Below, piece after piece: positions 15,689 through 24,895 of a stretch of DNA of 64,000 nt; position 1 is the stretch's first letter; each line of letters begins with the position of its first letter. Origin of the DNA: Adhaeretor mobilis (GTDB lineage Bacteria; Planctomycetota; Planctomycetia; Pirellulales; Lacipirellulaceae). The stretch covers positions 1,054,001-1,118,000 of the forward strand of contig NZ_CP036263.1 in assembly GCF_007741515.1 (NCBI RefSeq), in the 5' to 3' direction. Made by a program: the position numbers and the translations under genes. Below the pieces are notes generated by a model that was not told where the DNA came from, searched no databases, and was given only the letters and a program-made list of their open reading frames with translations.

Positions 15689-16171
15689 ATGGTTGCTATC
15701 AAATCGGTATCGAGAAGTGAAGTTTCCCAGAGTTTGTCTGCCGAAGAAAAGAATGCTCCTCCGCAGCGTCGGTTTCTGCAGAATACTCAGTTAGGATCAC
15801 TGCAGGGCGACGCTCTGCCGGCCAACTATCCTTGCGGTGCGCTGGTCGTGCGTGACGCAACCGGCCAGGTCGAGTATGTGCAGGTGAGCCGCTGGCGGCG
15901 CGTGTCTGCTGGGCCGCGGCGGCGGATTGCTGACGTGGTGCGCATGGAACAGGGCAATGTGGCCGTGCTCATTGAAAAGCAGCATGAGAAGCAGTCCTCC
16001 AGTAGCAGCGTGTGGCAAGTGTACGATCTGGATGGCCACATGGAAGCGCTGGTGCAGTGTTCTGCCGACGGACAGTTTGGCGTTCTACTGGACTACTGCC
16101 TGCGAGATGTATCCCGCCTGAGCTACACGCGCGAGGGTGGCCTGCAGGTGATAGAGAGGCGATCGATTTGA
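15689..16171 (+). CDS. Hypothetical protein
   Basis: 160 residues starting at an ATG with CTAGGAGAG about 8 bases upstream, a good Shine-Dalgarno match. No signal peptide or membrane helix. The N-terminal 35 residues are polar and Gln-rich, and the remainder looks like a small beta-rich domain (GALVVRDATGQVEYVQV, then WQVYDLDGHMEALVQCS). I do not recognise a family. It is followed at once by a strong palindrome (16187-16266) that could end its transcript. Confidence 0.65.
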   Translation: MVAIKSVSRSEVSQSLSAEEKNAPPQRRFLQNTQLGSLQGDALPANYPCGALVVRDATGQVEYVQVSRWRRVSAGPRRRIADVVRMEQGNVAVLIEKQHEKQSSSSSVWQVYDLDGHMEALVQCSADGQFGVLLDYCLRDVSRLSYTREGGLQVIERRSI

Positions 16172-16186
16172 GTCCGTCAGAGAACG

Positions 16187-16266
16187 CTCCCGAGCCGACA
16201 GGCGTAAGCCGTCGGGTAGAGCGTTAGAGAGTGCTATACGACGGCTAACGCCTGTCGGCTCGGGAG
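16187..16266. repeat. Long inverted repeat in gene-free spacer
   Basis: Arms of 28 bases (16187-16214 and 16239-16266) pair with a single mismatch and share GAGCCGACAGGCG. A third partial copy, CGCCTGTCGGCTCGGG, follows at 16279-16294. No gene occupies 16172-16594; the rest of that spacer shows nothing clear. The element resembles the dispersed GC-rich palindromes common in planctomycete spacers. Confidence 0.75.
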
Positions 16267-16594
16267 ACGAGACACTGTCGCCTGTCGGCTCGGGGAGGGC
16301 GAAGCCTAGAGCCCTGTCGTCTATACGCAGGTCCGATATTTTGGTTAGCACCGACACTTTCTCCTCAGTTCGCTCTGTCTTACTCGTAATGTCGCAAGGG
16401 AGAAGTGTCGGTGTGCGCAGCACAAGAGGCTACGGGGGTCGAGTACAAGGTTTGCAGACCTCTTGCCGCAATCGGCCCCGACACTTGTCCGAGCAAGCCG
16501 CCAGAATAGGCAGTCCTCAAGTCGGACGAAGTGTCGCGGCTAACCGATTCTCACGGTATTAGAAGCGTCCTCGACTTAGGTATAACTGACAGGC

Positions 16595-17794
16595 TTAGAG
16601 ACCTAGCACTTCGTCATACACTTGAGCCAGATTTCCAGCCATCGCTTCGGCGGAGAAGCACTCCGCGTGGCGTTGCTGGGCATTGGCGCTCATGCCGGGG
16701 TAGTCGATCGGGTGTTGCTCGGGATGAGCAATGAGCGAACTGCCAGCCAGCTCCTCGATGGCGAGGGCCAATTGGCTTACGCTGCCCGGCTCGACCAGTA
16801 GTCCATCCTGGCGGTGGCGGATCGCCTCGGGCACGCCCTCGACGCGACTAGCGATGACAGGCACGCCGGCGGCCATGGCTTCCAGAACGACCATCGGTAG
16901 ACCTTCGCCGAAGAGACTGGGCAGCACGCTCACGTCGATCAAGGCAAGTTCTGCCGGGATGTCTGTGACGAAGCCGGTCCAGTGGATGGCATCAGTCACG
17001 CCAAGCTGTTCGGCCAGTGCTTTCACTTCCGCCTCGTAGTCGGGCGTTTCGAACGGGCCGATGGCTCGTAGGCGAATGTCCAGGCCCGTGGAGCGGACTG
17101 AAGCTAGCGCTTCGAGCAATACTTCTACCCCCTTCCGAGGGCGGAACAGTGCCGCCATACCGAGCGTCCAAGTTTCAGGCTTCGCGGCTCGGGGAAGCAC
17201 ATCGATCTTCGGTACGCCGTTAGGGACGTAGGTCACTTGTTCGGCTGGAAAACCGGCATCGATCATGTATTGTCGCACACTCGGCGACACTGCCACCAAG
17301 CGAGTGGCCCGGCGGGCGGAGCGGCGTTCGAGCCAGGCATTCACAAAGTTAGCCAGCTTGCGAGTGGAGTCACGACCAGCCGGGCTGTGAACGTGGTAGA
17401 TCAGCGGCACACCGGCTAGCTTCGCAGCAATTCCGCCAACGAGTAGCGAGCGTGGCGTGTGGGCGTGGACTAACGCGTATTGTTCGTCCCGCACCAGCGT
17501 TGCCAAACGACGGCCGCAGGCAAAATCGAAGCGGCTGCTCATGGGCAGCTTGTAGAGCGGTGTGTCGAGTGACTCTCGCGAACCGGGGAAGCGGTCGGGC
17601 TTCACGCAAGCGAAGCCCACCTCGTACCCACACGCGGGAAGATTCAAGGCGAGCAGATCTTGTACACGCTCAGCCCCAGAGAAATGCTCTCCGTTGACCA
17701 CGTGCAGCACCTTGGCCTTCACGGGGGTCTTCAGTGGCAGCGTAGCAGGGGCCTCTGTGGCCGAAGAGTCGGGTAGCGTTGCGTGGGAGGACAT
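16595..17794 (-). CDS. Glycosyltransferase family 4
   Basis: 399 residues, with two Rossmann-like halves of a GT-B enzyme. The N-terminal half begins KAKVLHVVNGEHFSGAERV and contains YALVHAHTPRS and PLIYHVHSPAGR. The C-terminal half has YVPNGVP, GMAALFRPRKGVEVLLEALA and the GT4 donor motif FGEGLPMVVLEAMAAGVPVIAS with its E-x7-E spacing. It probably transfers a sugar from a nucleotide-sugar donor during lipopolysaccharide, capsule or exopolysaccharide assembly at the cytoplasmic face. It stands alone; acceptor and sugar cannot be told. Confidence 0.88.
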   Translation of the reverse strand: MSSHATLPDSSATEAPATLPLKTPVKAKVLHVVNGEHFSGAERVQDLLALNLPACGYEVGFACVKPDRFPGSRESLDTPLYKLPMSSRFDFACGRRLATLVRDEQYALVHAHTPRSLLVGGIAAKLAGVPLIYHVHSPAGRDSTRKLANFVNAWLERRSARRATRLVAVSPSVRQYMIDAGFPAEQVTYVPNGVPKIDVLPRAAKPETWTLGMAALFRPRKGVEVLLEALASVRSTGLDIRLRAIGPFETPDYEAEVKALAEQLGVTDAIHWTGFVTDIPAELALIDVSVLPSLFGEGLPMVVLEAMAAGVPVIASRVEGVPEAIRHRQDGLLVEPGSVSQLALAIEELAGSSLIAHPEQHPIDYPGMSANAQQRHAECFSAEAMAGNLAQVYDEVLGL

Positions 17795-17823
17795 TTCTAA
17801 GCGGTGCTGAGTAAGCGAAAGAA

Positions 17824-17852
17824 AATAGCCGCGAGAGAACCTCTCGCCGGAG
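17824..17852 (+). repeat. REP-like palindrome, copy 1
   Basis: AATAGCCGCG, then a 4-bp stem AGAG/CTCT around a short loop, then CGCCGGAG. The same frame with different stem bases recurs at 31921-31948 and 51111-51139. The sequence between stem arms varies but pairing is kept. Confidence 0.6.
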
Positions 17853-18023
17853 CCTTCTCTTCAACTCTACCCCGTCAGAAAGATGCGACTTGGCTCGCGG
17901 CGCAGATGGTTAGAAACGCTTCACGCGGCGCTTCATTGAAGCGGATTGTGACGATTGCGCTGGCGCACCGGCAAGTAGGTTGACTCGCGGCTAGGGCGTC
18001 GTCAGGGAGATTCGCGAATTGGC

Positions 18024-19226
18024 CTAGCGCTGCAGCGGTTGTTGATTCGATGCTTGCGGTGCTACTGGAGCGTGTTCGACGACGCGTTTCCAACCTAGCG
18101 GAGTACGTGGGGCGCTGAACAGGTTGCCGAACAGCGAATCGAGCGTACCGTTGACCGTGGGGTCGTTAAACATATAGACCGAGCGACTTTGTCCATTCGG
18201 TTCGTGGACTTGGAGGGCTTTGGGTAGCATCGACTTGCGGTCGAGCATGATGTCGACCATACGATAGTTAGCGGCGTCGGCTTGCCAGCGAGGGTGAGCT
18301 TCGAGCCAAATGGTCTCTGGGTCAGACTCTTTTGCGCGAATCCAGTATCGTTTCTCTAAGTCATCGGCTTTCGCGCCGAATAGGAAGGGCAACGGTCCGT
18401 TGACGATTGATTCGCCGCGCATCTCCGGAGGAATGGGTTGCACGCGGAGTTGCTTCTTAGGTTGAAAGTATTCGTAAATGGCTTTACCGTCGCAGACCCA
18501 GTGTTCGCCGATTTCGTTCTTTTGCACGACCCAATCGCCGGGAGCGTCTTTGGCGGAGTTCTGTGGATCTTTGGGAGCCCAGCGTTTGATTTCCTTGATC
18601 TTGAAGCTGCCCTTATCTGGCTTGGAGTAGGAAAGCTGTCCCGTGCTTCGTGTCATTGGGCGGTCCGCTTGACCGAAGGCAAGATTATAGTCGAGGCGTT
18701 CGAAGTCGCTGTTGAAAGTCTTGACGTCGTTGCTGCGATTTTCCCACATTTCGAGAATCTGACGGACAAACTGGTGCTCGACGTCGTTCAATTGAAACGG
18801 CGGAGCAGGCGTTCGCGGCCTGCCGGGTAAACCTTGGCTGGCAGCGGGCGGCTGCGTTGCTTGCGGCTGGCTTCCAGGCAGTTGGCTTCCTGGTGCAATG
18901 GGCTGACCGAGTTGCCCGGTCGGTTGTGAGCGTTGGTTTCTTGATGTGCTTGAAGAGCGATCTGCTAGGTAGGCGCCTGCTCCGGGTCGAATATCGACGG
19001 CATCGGCTGCGGTCCTGGGTCGCGTTGCGGGTGCCTGGGCTACTCGCTGAGTTTGATTTGCTGCTTCCGCGTACCGATCTGCCGCGGCTTCTTGAGTTTC
19101 GCGCCGCTGTTGCGTGTAGGGCGAAGTCTGCGCAGAGAGATCAGCTGTGAGCTGAATGAGGAATCCAACGCAAACCAAGCGAGTCAACAAGGCTCGGCTT
19201 TGGCGGAAGTTTGGGAGAACAATCAT
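18024..19226 (-). CDS. Secreted TIGR03009-type planctomycete protein
   Basis: 400 residues. The N-terminus has a hydrophobic signal (about residues 13-32, ending ADLSAQ). Gln/Pro/Ala-rich linkers follow, then a beta-rich domain from about residue 150 (APPFQLNDVEHQFVRQILEM, ERYDYN-like strands, GPLPFLFGAKADDLEKRYWI, then MVDIMLDRKSMLPKALQV). This matches what I remember of TIGR03009, a planctomycete-restricted periplasmic family with a LolA/LolB-like fold, suggesting a lipid- or lipoprotein-handling role. Function is inferred. It is transcribed away from the gene at 19419. Confidence 0.72.
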   Translation of the reverse strand: MIVLPNFRQSRALLTRLVCVGFLIQLTADLSAQTSPYTQQRRETQEAAADRYAEAANQTQRVAQAPATRPRTAADAVDIRPGAGAYLADRSSSTSRNQRSQPTGQLGQPIAPGSQLPGSQPQATQPPAASQGLPGRPRTPAPPFQLNDVEHQFVRQILEMWENRSNDVKTFNSDFERLDYNLAFGQADRPMTRSTGQLSYSKPDKGSFKIKEIKRWAPKDPQNSAKDAPGDWVVQKNEIGEHWVCDGKAIYEYFQPKKQLRVQPIPPEMRGESIVNGPLPFLFGAKADDLEKRYWIRAKESDPETIWLEAHPRWQADAANYRMVDIMLDRKSMLPKALQVHEPNGQSRSVYMFNDPTVNGTLDSLFGNLFSAPRTPLGWKRVVEHAPVAPQASNQQPLQR

Positions 19227-19418
19227 GCTGGGTAACTCGCAAGGAGCTGTTGGTGGTAGGTTGAACCGTAGCGGGATCCGCCCATTGACGGAAATTGAAT
19301 CGACGGGAGGGTAGCCTCACGGGGGCGGGAGAATAGCAGGCGTGTCGCCCGCTCGCCAGAGCGGCTACACTTCTTCGGAAGGTAATCTCCCGGTCGGTTT
19401 CTTCTGAGGACATTCGCG

Positions 19419-20309
19419 ATGCTATTCGAATTACGATGGCGAACCAGCCTTTCCACGACATGCTTGCATGCTGCTTACTGCCAGCAACAGGGCCTGCCGA
19501 CTTGTGACGATCAGCTAGCAGTGGCAATTGCTCCTGCGGCTGCGCAACTGTCTGCGGAGTTAGCTAGCTTTGGCGCTTCCGATGAGCAGGTGCTGCTGGA
19601 ACTGTGCAATCTGTCGGCTGATTATGAGAATAATCGCCAGCTGGCAGAGCGCACTCTCGCCCGGCTCAAGGGGCAAACATCGACAAGCGAGTCAGCAAAG
19701 TCTCGCTTGGCCGGGCACGTTGCGGGGCTGGAAGCAGCATTGCTTCGTGTTCAGCCCGACGTGGCCGATCAGCTGGCAGTGCGTGGAAGGCCGTTGCGCG
19801 AGCAGTGGGAATCACGCGGTCCCGGCTTGCTGAGAGCGTTGGGACGCATGAGCGATCCGGGCGTGGTGCCGGAGTCTGCTGAGGTGGTGCTGGTGTCTCC
19901 CTATGTTGGTGGGCATGGCACCGCACACTCGCGGAATAATCGACTGGTTTGCGAAGCGGTGCTGACGAATCCGGAGCCGAATATTCCCGAAGTCGTGCGA
20001 CTGGCTTGGCTGCTGGCGCAGTTGAATTATGACCTGCCCAGCTTTACCGATCGAGTGTCGCCCTCTCGACTAGCGGTGATCGCACCGCTAGCAAACTTGC
20101 CGGCGGCCTTGGCAGCTGGCGAAGAAGTGGAGCTCACGCGTCTGGACGAGCAACACGTGCAGCTGGCGTTGGAAGTGTGGCACTTGCCCGCTGCCAAGCG
20201 TGAGAACGCCGCTGGAACGCTATTGCAGTGGTGGGAAGTGGTGCAATCAAGCAACGACTCTTGGGCGGTGGCGCTGGCGGCATTGGATGCGATGCTCTTT
20301 GCTGATTGA
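19419..20309 (+). CDS. Hypothetical cytosolic protein
   Basis: 296 residues, no signal or membrane segment, rich in Leu, Ala and Glu, probably all-helical. It opens MLFELRWRTSLSTTCLHAAY and has a mid-protein segment LVSPYVGGHGTAHSRNN that might be a conserved turn. I know of similar stand-alone proteins in planctomycete genomes but no function. An ATG at 19419 with no clear Shine-Dalgarno sequence begins the frame. It lies head-to-head with the TIGR03009-type gene and 150 bases before the next gene on the same strand. Confidence 0.65.
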   Translation: MLFELRWRTSLSTTCLHAAYCQQQGLPTCDDQLAVAIAPAAAQLSAELASFGASDEQVLLELCNLSADYENNRQLAERTLARLKGQTSTSESAKSRLAGHVAGLEAALLRVQPDVADQLAVRGRPLREQWESRGPGLLRALGRMSDPGVVPESAEVVLVSPYVGGHGTAHSRNNRLVCEAVLTNPEPNIPEVVRLAWLLAQLNYDLPSFTDRVSPSRLAVIAPLANLPAALAAGEEVELTRLDEQHVQLALEVWHLPAAKRENAAGTLLQWWEVVQSSNDSWAVALAALDAMLFAD

Positions 20310-20461
20310 CTTAGCGCCGATTGCTATTAGCGCAACTGGTTTGCTCTTGACCATAATGACGCAGCTTTCGACCATTCGTGGCGAGACTCTCTAGATCGCG
20401 GTGCAAGCACTGCGGCGAAGTTTTGTCGATGTTGATCGAATCGTCTTAGCGAGGTTGTGTC

Positions 20462-21409
20462 GTGTTTGTGCGAAGTTCCATTGGATTTCTGTTCTCTCTG
20501 ACTCTGTGTTTGCCGCTGGTTGCTCAGATCCCACAGCAAAGCCAGCCGGTTAAGGACCGTGCCGTGCAACCGGCGACGGCTACTTCGGTAGTGCCGCAAC
20601 AGCGTCCGATTCGCTTTGCTTTACGTGCCGCAAGAATAGGAGATCGCGTGCAGCAGCGAGTTGGCGTAGAGATGCAGCTTAAGACACTCATTACCCAATC
20701 GGGGCAAACGGCTCATGAGAGCGATACGACCATGCGCCGCCAGCAGCAACGCCTTGTTGAAGTGACGGCCGTTGAGGGCGAGAACTTCAAGGCCGCCCGC
20801 GTGGAGTTCCCCCTTTCGCGTATGCAAGTTCCCAAGGAGTTAGATCCGGAGTCTGCTGTTGCCGATGTGCTGGCCCCCCAACCGATTGAAGGCAAAGTCT
20901 ATTTGGTGACTCGCGTAGATGGGAAGCTGAAGATTACTGATGCATCGGGAGAGTTGCCGCCTGTCGAAGAATACAAGCTGGTTGCCGATTCGCTCGCCAC
21001 CCTCGGTAAACCCAATCTGCTGGCCAGGCACTTGTTAAAAGTTCAGCCGCAAGTGGGGCAGCGCGTACTCGTGCCGCGCGAGATCGCCAAGAGCTTGTTC
21101 GGCATGAACGACGACATCGGCGCAATCAAGCGATTCGAGCTCACCCTCTCGGAACTCAAGGCGGCACCCGCGGGTGGTTTTCCGCTGGCTGTGTTTATGG
21201 CCAAGATCGAGACCATGCCGAGCGAGACGTCTCCGATGGAGATGTCGGTGGAGGGCAAGCTGACCATGGAAATCAGCACCTGCCGCATCGTTGCTGCGGA
21301 ATTAGCCGGACCGATCGGCATGTCATCTGAGCAACAGACTGCCGAGGGTTTCTTTCACTACGGCGTCTCAGGGCAATTGCGTATGGCGACGTCCGCGACC
21401 TATCGCTGA
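20462..21409 (+). CDS. Secreted hypothetical protein
   Basis: 315 residues, starting with GTG and a signal peptide (FLFSLTLCLPLVAQ, about residues 9-22). After a Gln/Pro/Thr-rich linker comes a beta-rich domain of about 250 residues with repeated Met and Val strands (VGVEMQLKTLI, GKVYLVTRVDGKLKITDA, EMSVEGKLTMEISTCRI). No catalytic motif or lipobox. It is probably periplasmic. Unrecognised family. Confidence 0.65.
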   Translation: MFVRSSIGFLFSLTLCLPLVAQIPQQSQPVKDRAVQPATATSVVPQQRPIRFALRAARIGDRVQQRVGVEMQLKTLITQSGQTAHESDTTMRRQQQRLVEVTAVEGENFKAARVEFPLSRMQVPKELDPESAVADVLAPQPIEGKVYLVTRVDGKLKITDASGELPPVEEYKLVADSLATLGKPNLLARHLLKVQPQVGQRVLVPREIAKSLFGMNDDIGAIKRFELTLSELKAAPAGGFPLAVFMAKIETMPSETSPMEMSVEGKLTMEISTCRIVAAELAGPIGMSSEQQTAEGFFHYGVSGQLRMATSATYR

Positions 21410-21644
21410 GTGGTGTCTTGCCCCGGTTTTTCTGGCAAGCCCGCTGCGCGCCGGGCGAATAGCCCGCAGAATCTGGGTGAAACCGGTTCACTTTGCCCCC
21501 TCTCTTGCAGGGCCTATAATTGGGTAGCTCGTACCGGAGCGATACCGGTGCGCGGTACCGAATAAGTACGCAGTGTTAAGAGATTTCATGAGGAGGCTTC
21601 GTGACGCGGGTCGCGAAGAGAACTGTCTGTGGTGGGAGCAGAGC

Positions 21645-24011
21645 ATGCTGAGCAAAAGCTCGTGGATATCGATGCCTAGTAGAGCGAGGGGAACGGCGTT
21701 CCTACTTGCCCCATTCTGGGCAACACTGACCTTGGTAATACTGGCGTGGTCACTGCTGGTGGATGCGACGGCATTTTCCCAAGACGGCGTTCTGCAGGAG
21801 CCAGTGGCTGAGGATAAAGCTCAAGCTGCGGACACCGAGGAGCCCGGTGCGCTGGCCGCGCTCGTGCCGGTTCGTTTGCCGATTGTGGGCAATGCCGACC
21901 AGTCGTTGCAGCAAACCTTGTTGAGAGTTCGCGACCAACTTCTTGCAGAAGCACGCTCCCAGGGTTCTGCCGATCGGCCCGCATTGGTGTTGAGGTTCGA
22001 GACGCGCGACGGGGATGCAGTCCAAGGAGCGGGCAGCCTATTTGAGCGTTCGTTTTCACTGGCTCGATTTCTCACAAGTCGAGACATGGCCGAGGTGAAA
22101 ACGATTGCCTACGTACCACAGACAATCCGCGGCCACGCAGTTCTCCCGGTGATTGCTTGCGAAGAGATCATCATGGACCCCGAAGCCGAGATTGGCGATG
22201 CGGGAGCGGACGAACCGGGTATCCAACAGCAGGGCGGTGTGACGCCCACGGTGCGAGCGGCTTATCAGGAAATTGCCGAACTACGCAATAACATTCCGCT
22301 GGCCCTGGTGGTCGCCATGCTCGATCCGTCGGCTGAGGTGATTCAAGTCGAGAGCGAAGACGGCGGGCGGTTTTTGCTCGAAGAAGATCTCTCTCCATTC
22401 CGCGAAGAGAATGAAGTGATCAATGAGGAAGTGATCGTCGCTCCCGGCGCGATGGCGCGATTCAGCGGTCGCGAGGGAAGGCAGTTCGGCTTTGTGCGAC
22501 TCTTTGCTACTGATCTTCCGTCGGTCGCACGAGCACTTGATGTGCCTTTGGCGGCGTTGCAGGAAGATCGCTCGCTGATGGGAGACTGGCGGCCGATACT
22601 GCTGGAAATTCGCGGACCAATTACACCGAGCGTGGCTAGCCAGTTGGAAACACTTATCGGACGTGAGCTCAAACGCGGAGCGAACTGGATTGGCCTGCGG
22701 ATTGAAAGCTCCGGTGGAAATGCCGTCGCCAGCACCGCACTGGCCAATGTACTTGGACGGCTGGATGGATCTGTACTGACGGTGGCCTACGTGCCCGCGG
22801 AAGCGCGCGGCGGTGCGGCGCTGGTGGCGCTTGCCTGCGATCGTCTCGTCATGCATCCGGAAGCAACACTAGCGTCGGCCGAAAGCCAAGCACCCGCCCC
22901 GCAGGCTGATCGCCCTGCACGAGAGTTGCCCCCCAATCCGTTTGACGATGCGGAGCAGCCAGCGGAAGGTGACTCGCTAAACGCCGCATTGGTGAGCGTG
23001 AGAACGCTGGCCGAGCTGCGCGGCAAGTCATGGTCGCTACTGAGTGCTACGCTCGACCCGTCGATTGAAATCTACGAGTACACGAACAAACAAACGGGTC
23101 AGTTGCGACTGATGAGTGCCGCCGAGACAGCTGAGCGACCCGATAGTGTGGACTGGCGTCGCGCGGCAGCCCCTTTGGTAAAGGGTGGCAGCTTGCGACT
23201 ATCTGGCGTGGTGGCTCAGCAAAAAGGAGTAGCTAGTCAAACGGTCGAAAATTCCGATCAACTTTGGCAACTCTACGGTCTTGATCACGAACCGGCTTTG
23301 GTGGAAACCAACTGGGCGCTGCAACTCATCGAAGCGCTCGCTTCGCCTGCGCTGGCAACTCTGCTCGTGATGATTGGAATTGCCGGCTTGTATATTGAAG
23401 TCAAAACGCCCGGCGTGGGCATCGGAGCGTTTGTAGCAGCGGTGGCCTTTCTGCTATTCTTCTGGAGCAAGTCGCTCGATCAAACAGCCGGCTGGCTGGA
23501 GGCGCTGCTGTTTATCACAGGGTTGCTTTTCATTCTGATCGAAGTCTTTGTGTTGCCCGGCTTCGGTATTTTCGGCCTTGGCGGCGGGGCGCTGGTTATT
23601 TTTTCGCTCGTGCTCGCTAGTCAAACCTTCGTGATTCCGCGCACGCAATTGCAAATGGGAGAACTCCGACGTTCACTGACCGTTGTGGCCGGCGCGATGA
23701 TCGGCGTGACGGCCCTGGGGATGGCGTTCCGTAGATACTTGCCCAATGCACCGGTGTTTAACCGCATCATGCTCGAACCGCCGCCGCTAGAGGAACGCAT
23801 CGAGCAAGCCCACCGCGAAGTGCTGGCAGACTATTCCCACCTGGTGGGGCTCGGCGGAACTGCACGAACGGACCTGCGCCCTACGGGCAAGGCGCTGATC
23901 GCGGACGAGCTCGTTGATGTGGTAGCCGAGGCGGAACCGCTGGACCGCGGCACGTCAATCGTTGTGGTGAGTGCGAAAGCCAATCGGGTGGTCGTGCGAG
24001 CGGTTGGGTAG
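21645..24011 (+). CDS. NfeD-family membrane protein with two degenerate ClpP-like domains
   Basis: 788 residues from the ATG at 21645, which has TGGGAGCA upstream; the frame is open back to 21573. Domains: N-terminal signal/transmembrane helix (about residues 20-45); a first ClpP-like region (about 95-240); a second (about 330-500) with RPILLEIRGPITPSVASQLE and MHPEATLAS; then a C-terminal NfeD part with four hydrophobic helices (about 570-690) and an OB-type end (TARTDLRPTGKALIADELVD). In both ClpP-like regions the catalytic Ser position appears as Ala or Gly (RGHAVLPVIAC and RGGAALVALAC), so it is probably not an active protease. Confidence 0.82.
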   Translation: MLSKSSWISMPSRARGTAFLLAPFWATLTLVILAWSLLVDATAFSQDGVLQEPVAEDKAQAADTEEPGALAALVPVRLPIVGNADQSLQQTLLRVRDQLLAEARSQGSADRPALVLRFETRDGDAVQGAGSLFERSFSLARFLTSRDMAEVKTIAYVPQTIRGHAVLPVIACEEIIMDPEAEIGDAGADEPGIQQQGGVTPTVRAAYQEIAELRNNIPLALVVAMLDPSAEVIQVESEDGGRFLLEEDLSPFREENEVINEEVIVAPGAMARFSGREGRQFGFVRLFATDLPSVARALDVPLAALQEDRSLMGDWRPILLEIRGPITPSVASQLETLIGRELKRGANWIGLRIESSGGNAVASTALANVLGRLDGSVLTVAYVPAEARGGAALVALACDRLVMHPEATLASAESQAPAPQADRPARELPPNPFDDAEQPAEGDSLNAALVSVRTLAELRGKSWSLLSATLDPSIEIYEYTNKQTGQLRLMSAAETAERPDSVDWRRAAAPLVKGGSLRLSGVVAQQKGVASQTVENSDQLWQLYGLDHEPALVETNWALQLIEALASPALATLLVMIGIAGLYIEVKTPGVGIGAFVAAVAFLLFFWSKSLDQTAGWLEALLFITGLLFILIEVFVLPGFGIFGLGGGALVIFSLVLASQTFVIPRTQLQMGELRRSLTVVAGAMIGVTALGMAFRRYLPNAPVFNRIMLEPPPLEERIEQAHREVLADYSHLVGLGGTARTDLRPTGKALIADELVDVVAEAEPLDRGTSIVVVSAKANRVVVRAVG

Positions 24012-24278
24012 CCAGGCTTCTTAAGTTGTTTTTGAACCGCCAAGGACGCTAAGTTTGAGGCTCACGCTAGAAAAGAGCTAACCACGAAGGACTCAAAGAG
24101 CACTAAGGAGGTAACTTAGTGCTCTTTGAGTCCTTCGTATTTCTTCGCTCGTTCGTAGGCGATTCAGCCCTGAAAAACACCCGTCGAACAGCCAGGGTGC
24201 CGTGGTAGAATGGCGCAACGAACTTTCCCCTTGCTGAACACTGCCAACTGACCCCTCCCTGTAAACTGGCCCGCTGCG
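24012..24278. repeat. Spacer with perfect 24-bp inverted repeat
   Basis: Arms at 24084-24107 and 24115-24138 are exactly complementary (ACGAAGGACTCAAAGAGCAC and four further bases), with a 7-base loop. The left side also carries CCGCCAAGGACGCTAAG, another member of the AACCACNNAGGNCAC dispersed family seen at 8.6, 48.9 and 59.5 kb. The element sits between the two NfeD genes and could attenuate transcription. Confidence 0.75.
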
Positions 24279-24869
24279 ATGACTCTGTTTGATCCTCTTG
24301 GTTGGGCGATTATTTTCATGCTCCTGGGCTGTGGGCTCATCGTGCTAGAGGTGTTCATCCCCTCGGGCGGCGTGATCAGCTTTTTTGCTGTTGTCGCGCT
24401 GGTGGCAAGCCTCGTGATGGCGTTTCGCAGGGATTTGACGACCGGTTTGTCGTTCATCATGATTTCGCTCGTTGCGGTGCCAAGTGTCGTAGGGCTCGCC
24501 TTCAAAGCCTGGCCGCACACTCCTATGGGTCGGTCGTTTTTGGGCGAGCTGCCCGACGAAGAGGACAGCAAACCCCACGATGCGCGCCGCGCGCTGGTGG
24601 GTCGTGTGGGCGTGGCAAGAACCAAGATGCTACCCAGTGGTTCGGTGCTGGTTGATGATCAACTTCTCGATGCCGTGAGCCAGGGGCGTGCCATTGATCC
24701 GGGGCAAGCAATCGTCGTTGTGGAAGTTAGCTCCAATCGCGTGGTGGTCCGCGCCGCCCAGCAACACGAGGCAGCAGGGCTTGCTACGAGCCAGAAAGAA
24801 TTGCTTACCAAACCTCTAGAGGAGTTTGGACTCGAAGGGATTGATGAGTTGAATGAACCGCTGGGGTAG
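24279..24869 (+). CDS. NfeD-family protein, short form
   Basis: 196 residues. A hydrophobic hairpin (about residues 8-30 and 33-47) and a further helix (55-72) are followed by a soluble OB-fold-like domain (GRVGVARTKMLPSGSVLVDDQ, then GQAIVVVEVSSNRVVVRAA). This is the NfeD C-terminal unit without the protease-like part. NfeD proteins partner with flotillins/stomatins in membranes; floA lies about 5 kb away at 29.6 kb. It is 267 bases after the large NfeD gene, same strand, separated by a palindrome. No Shine-Dalgarno sequence is clear before the ATG. Confidence 0.8.
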   Translation: MTLFDPLGWAIIFMLLGCGLIVLEVFIPSGGVISFFAVVALVASLVMAFRRDLTTGLSFIMISLVAVPSVVGLAFKAWPHTPMGRSFLGELPDEEDSKPHDARRALVGRVGVARTKMLPSGSVLVDDQLLDAVSQGRAIDPGQAIVVVEVSSNRVVVRAAQQHEAAGLATSQKELLTKPLEEFGLEGIDELNEPLG

Positions 24870-24895
24870 GCTCTTTCTGGAATACTCGAAGTGCG

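Noticed and set aside
18438..18830. 130-codon plus-strand frame
   Set aside because: Antisense to the TIGR03009-type gene, whose signal peptide and domain are clear on the minus strand.
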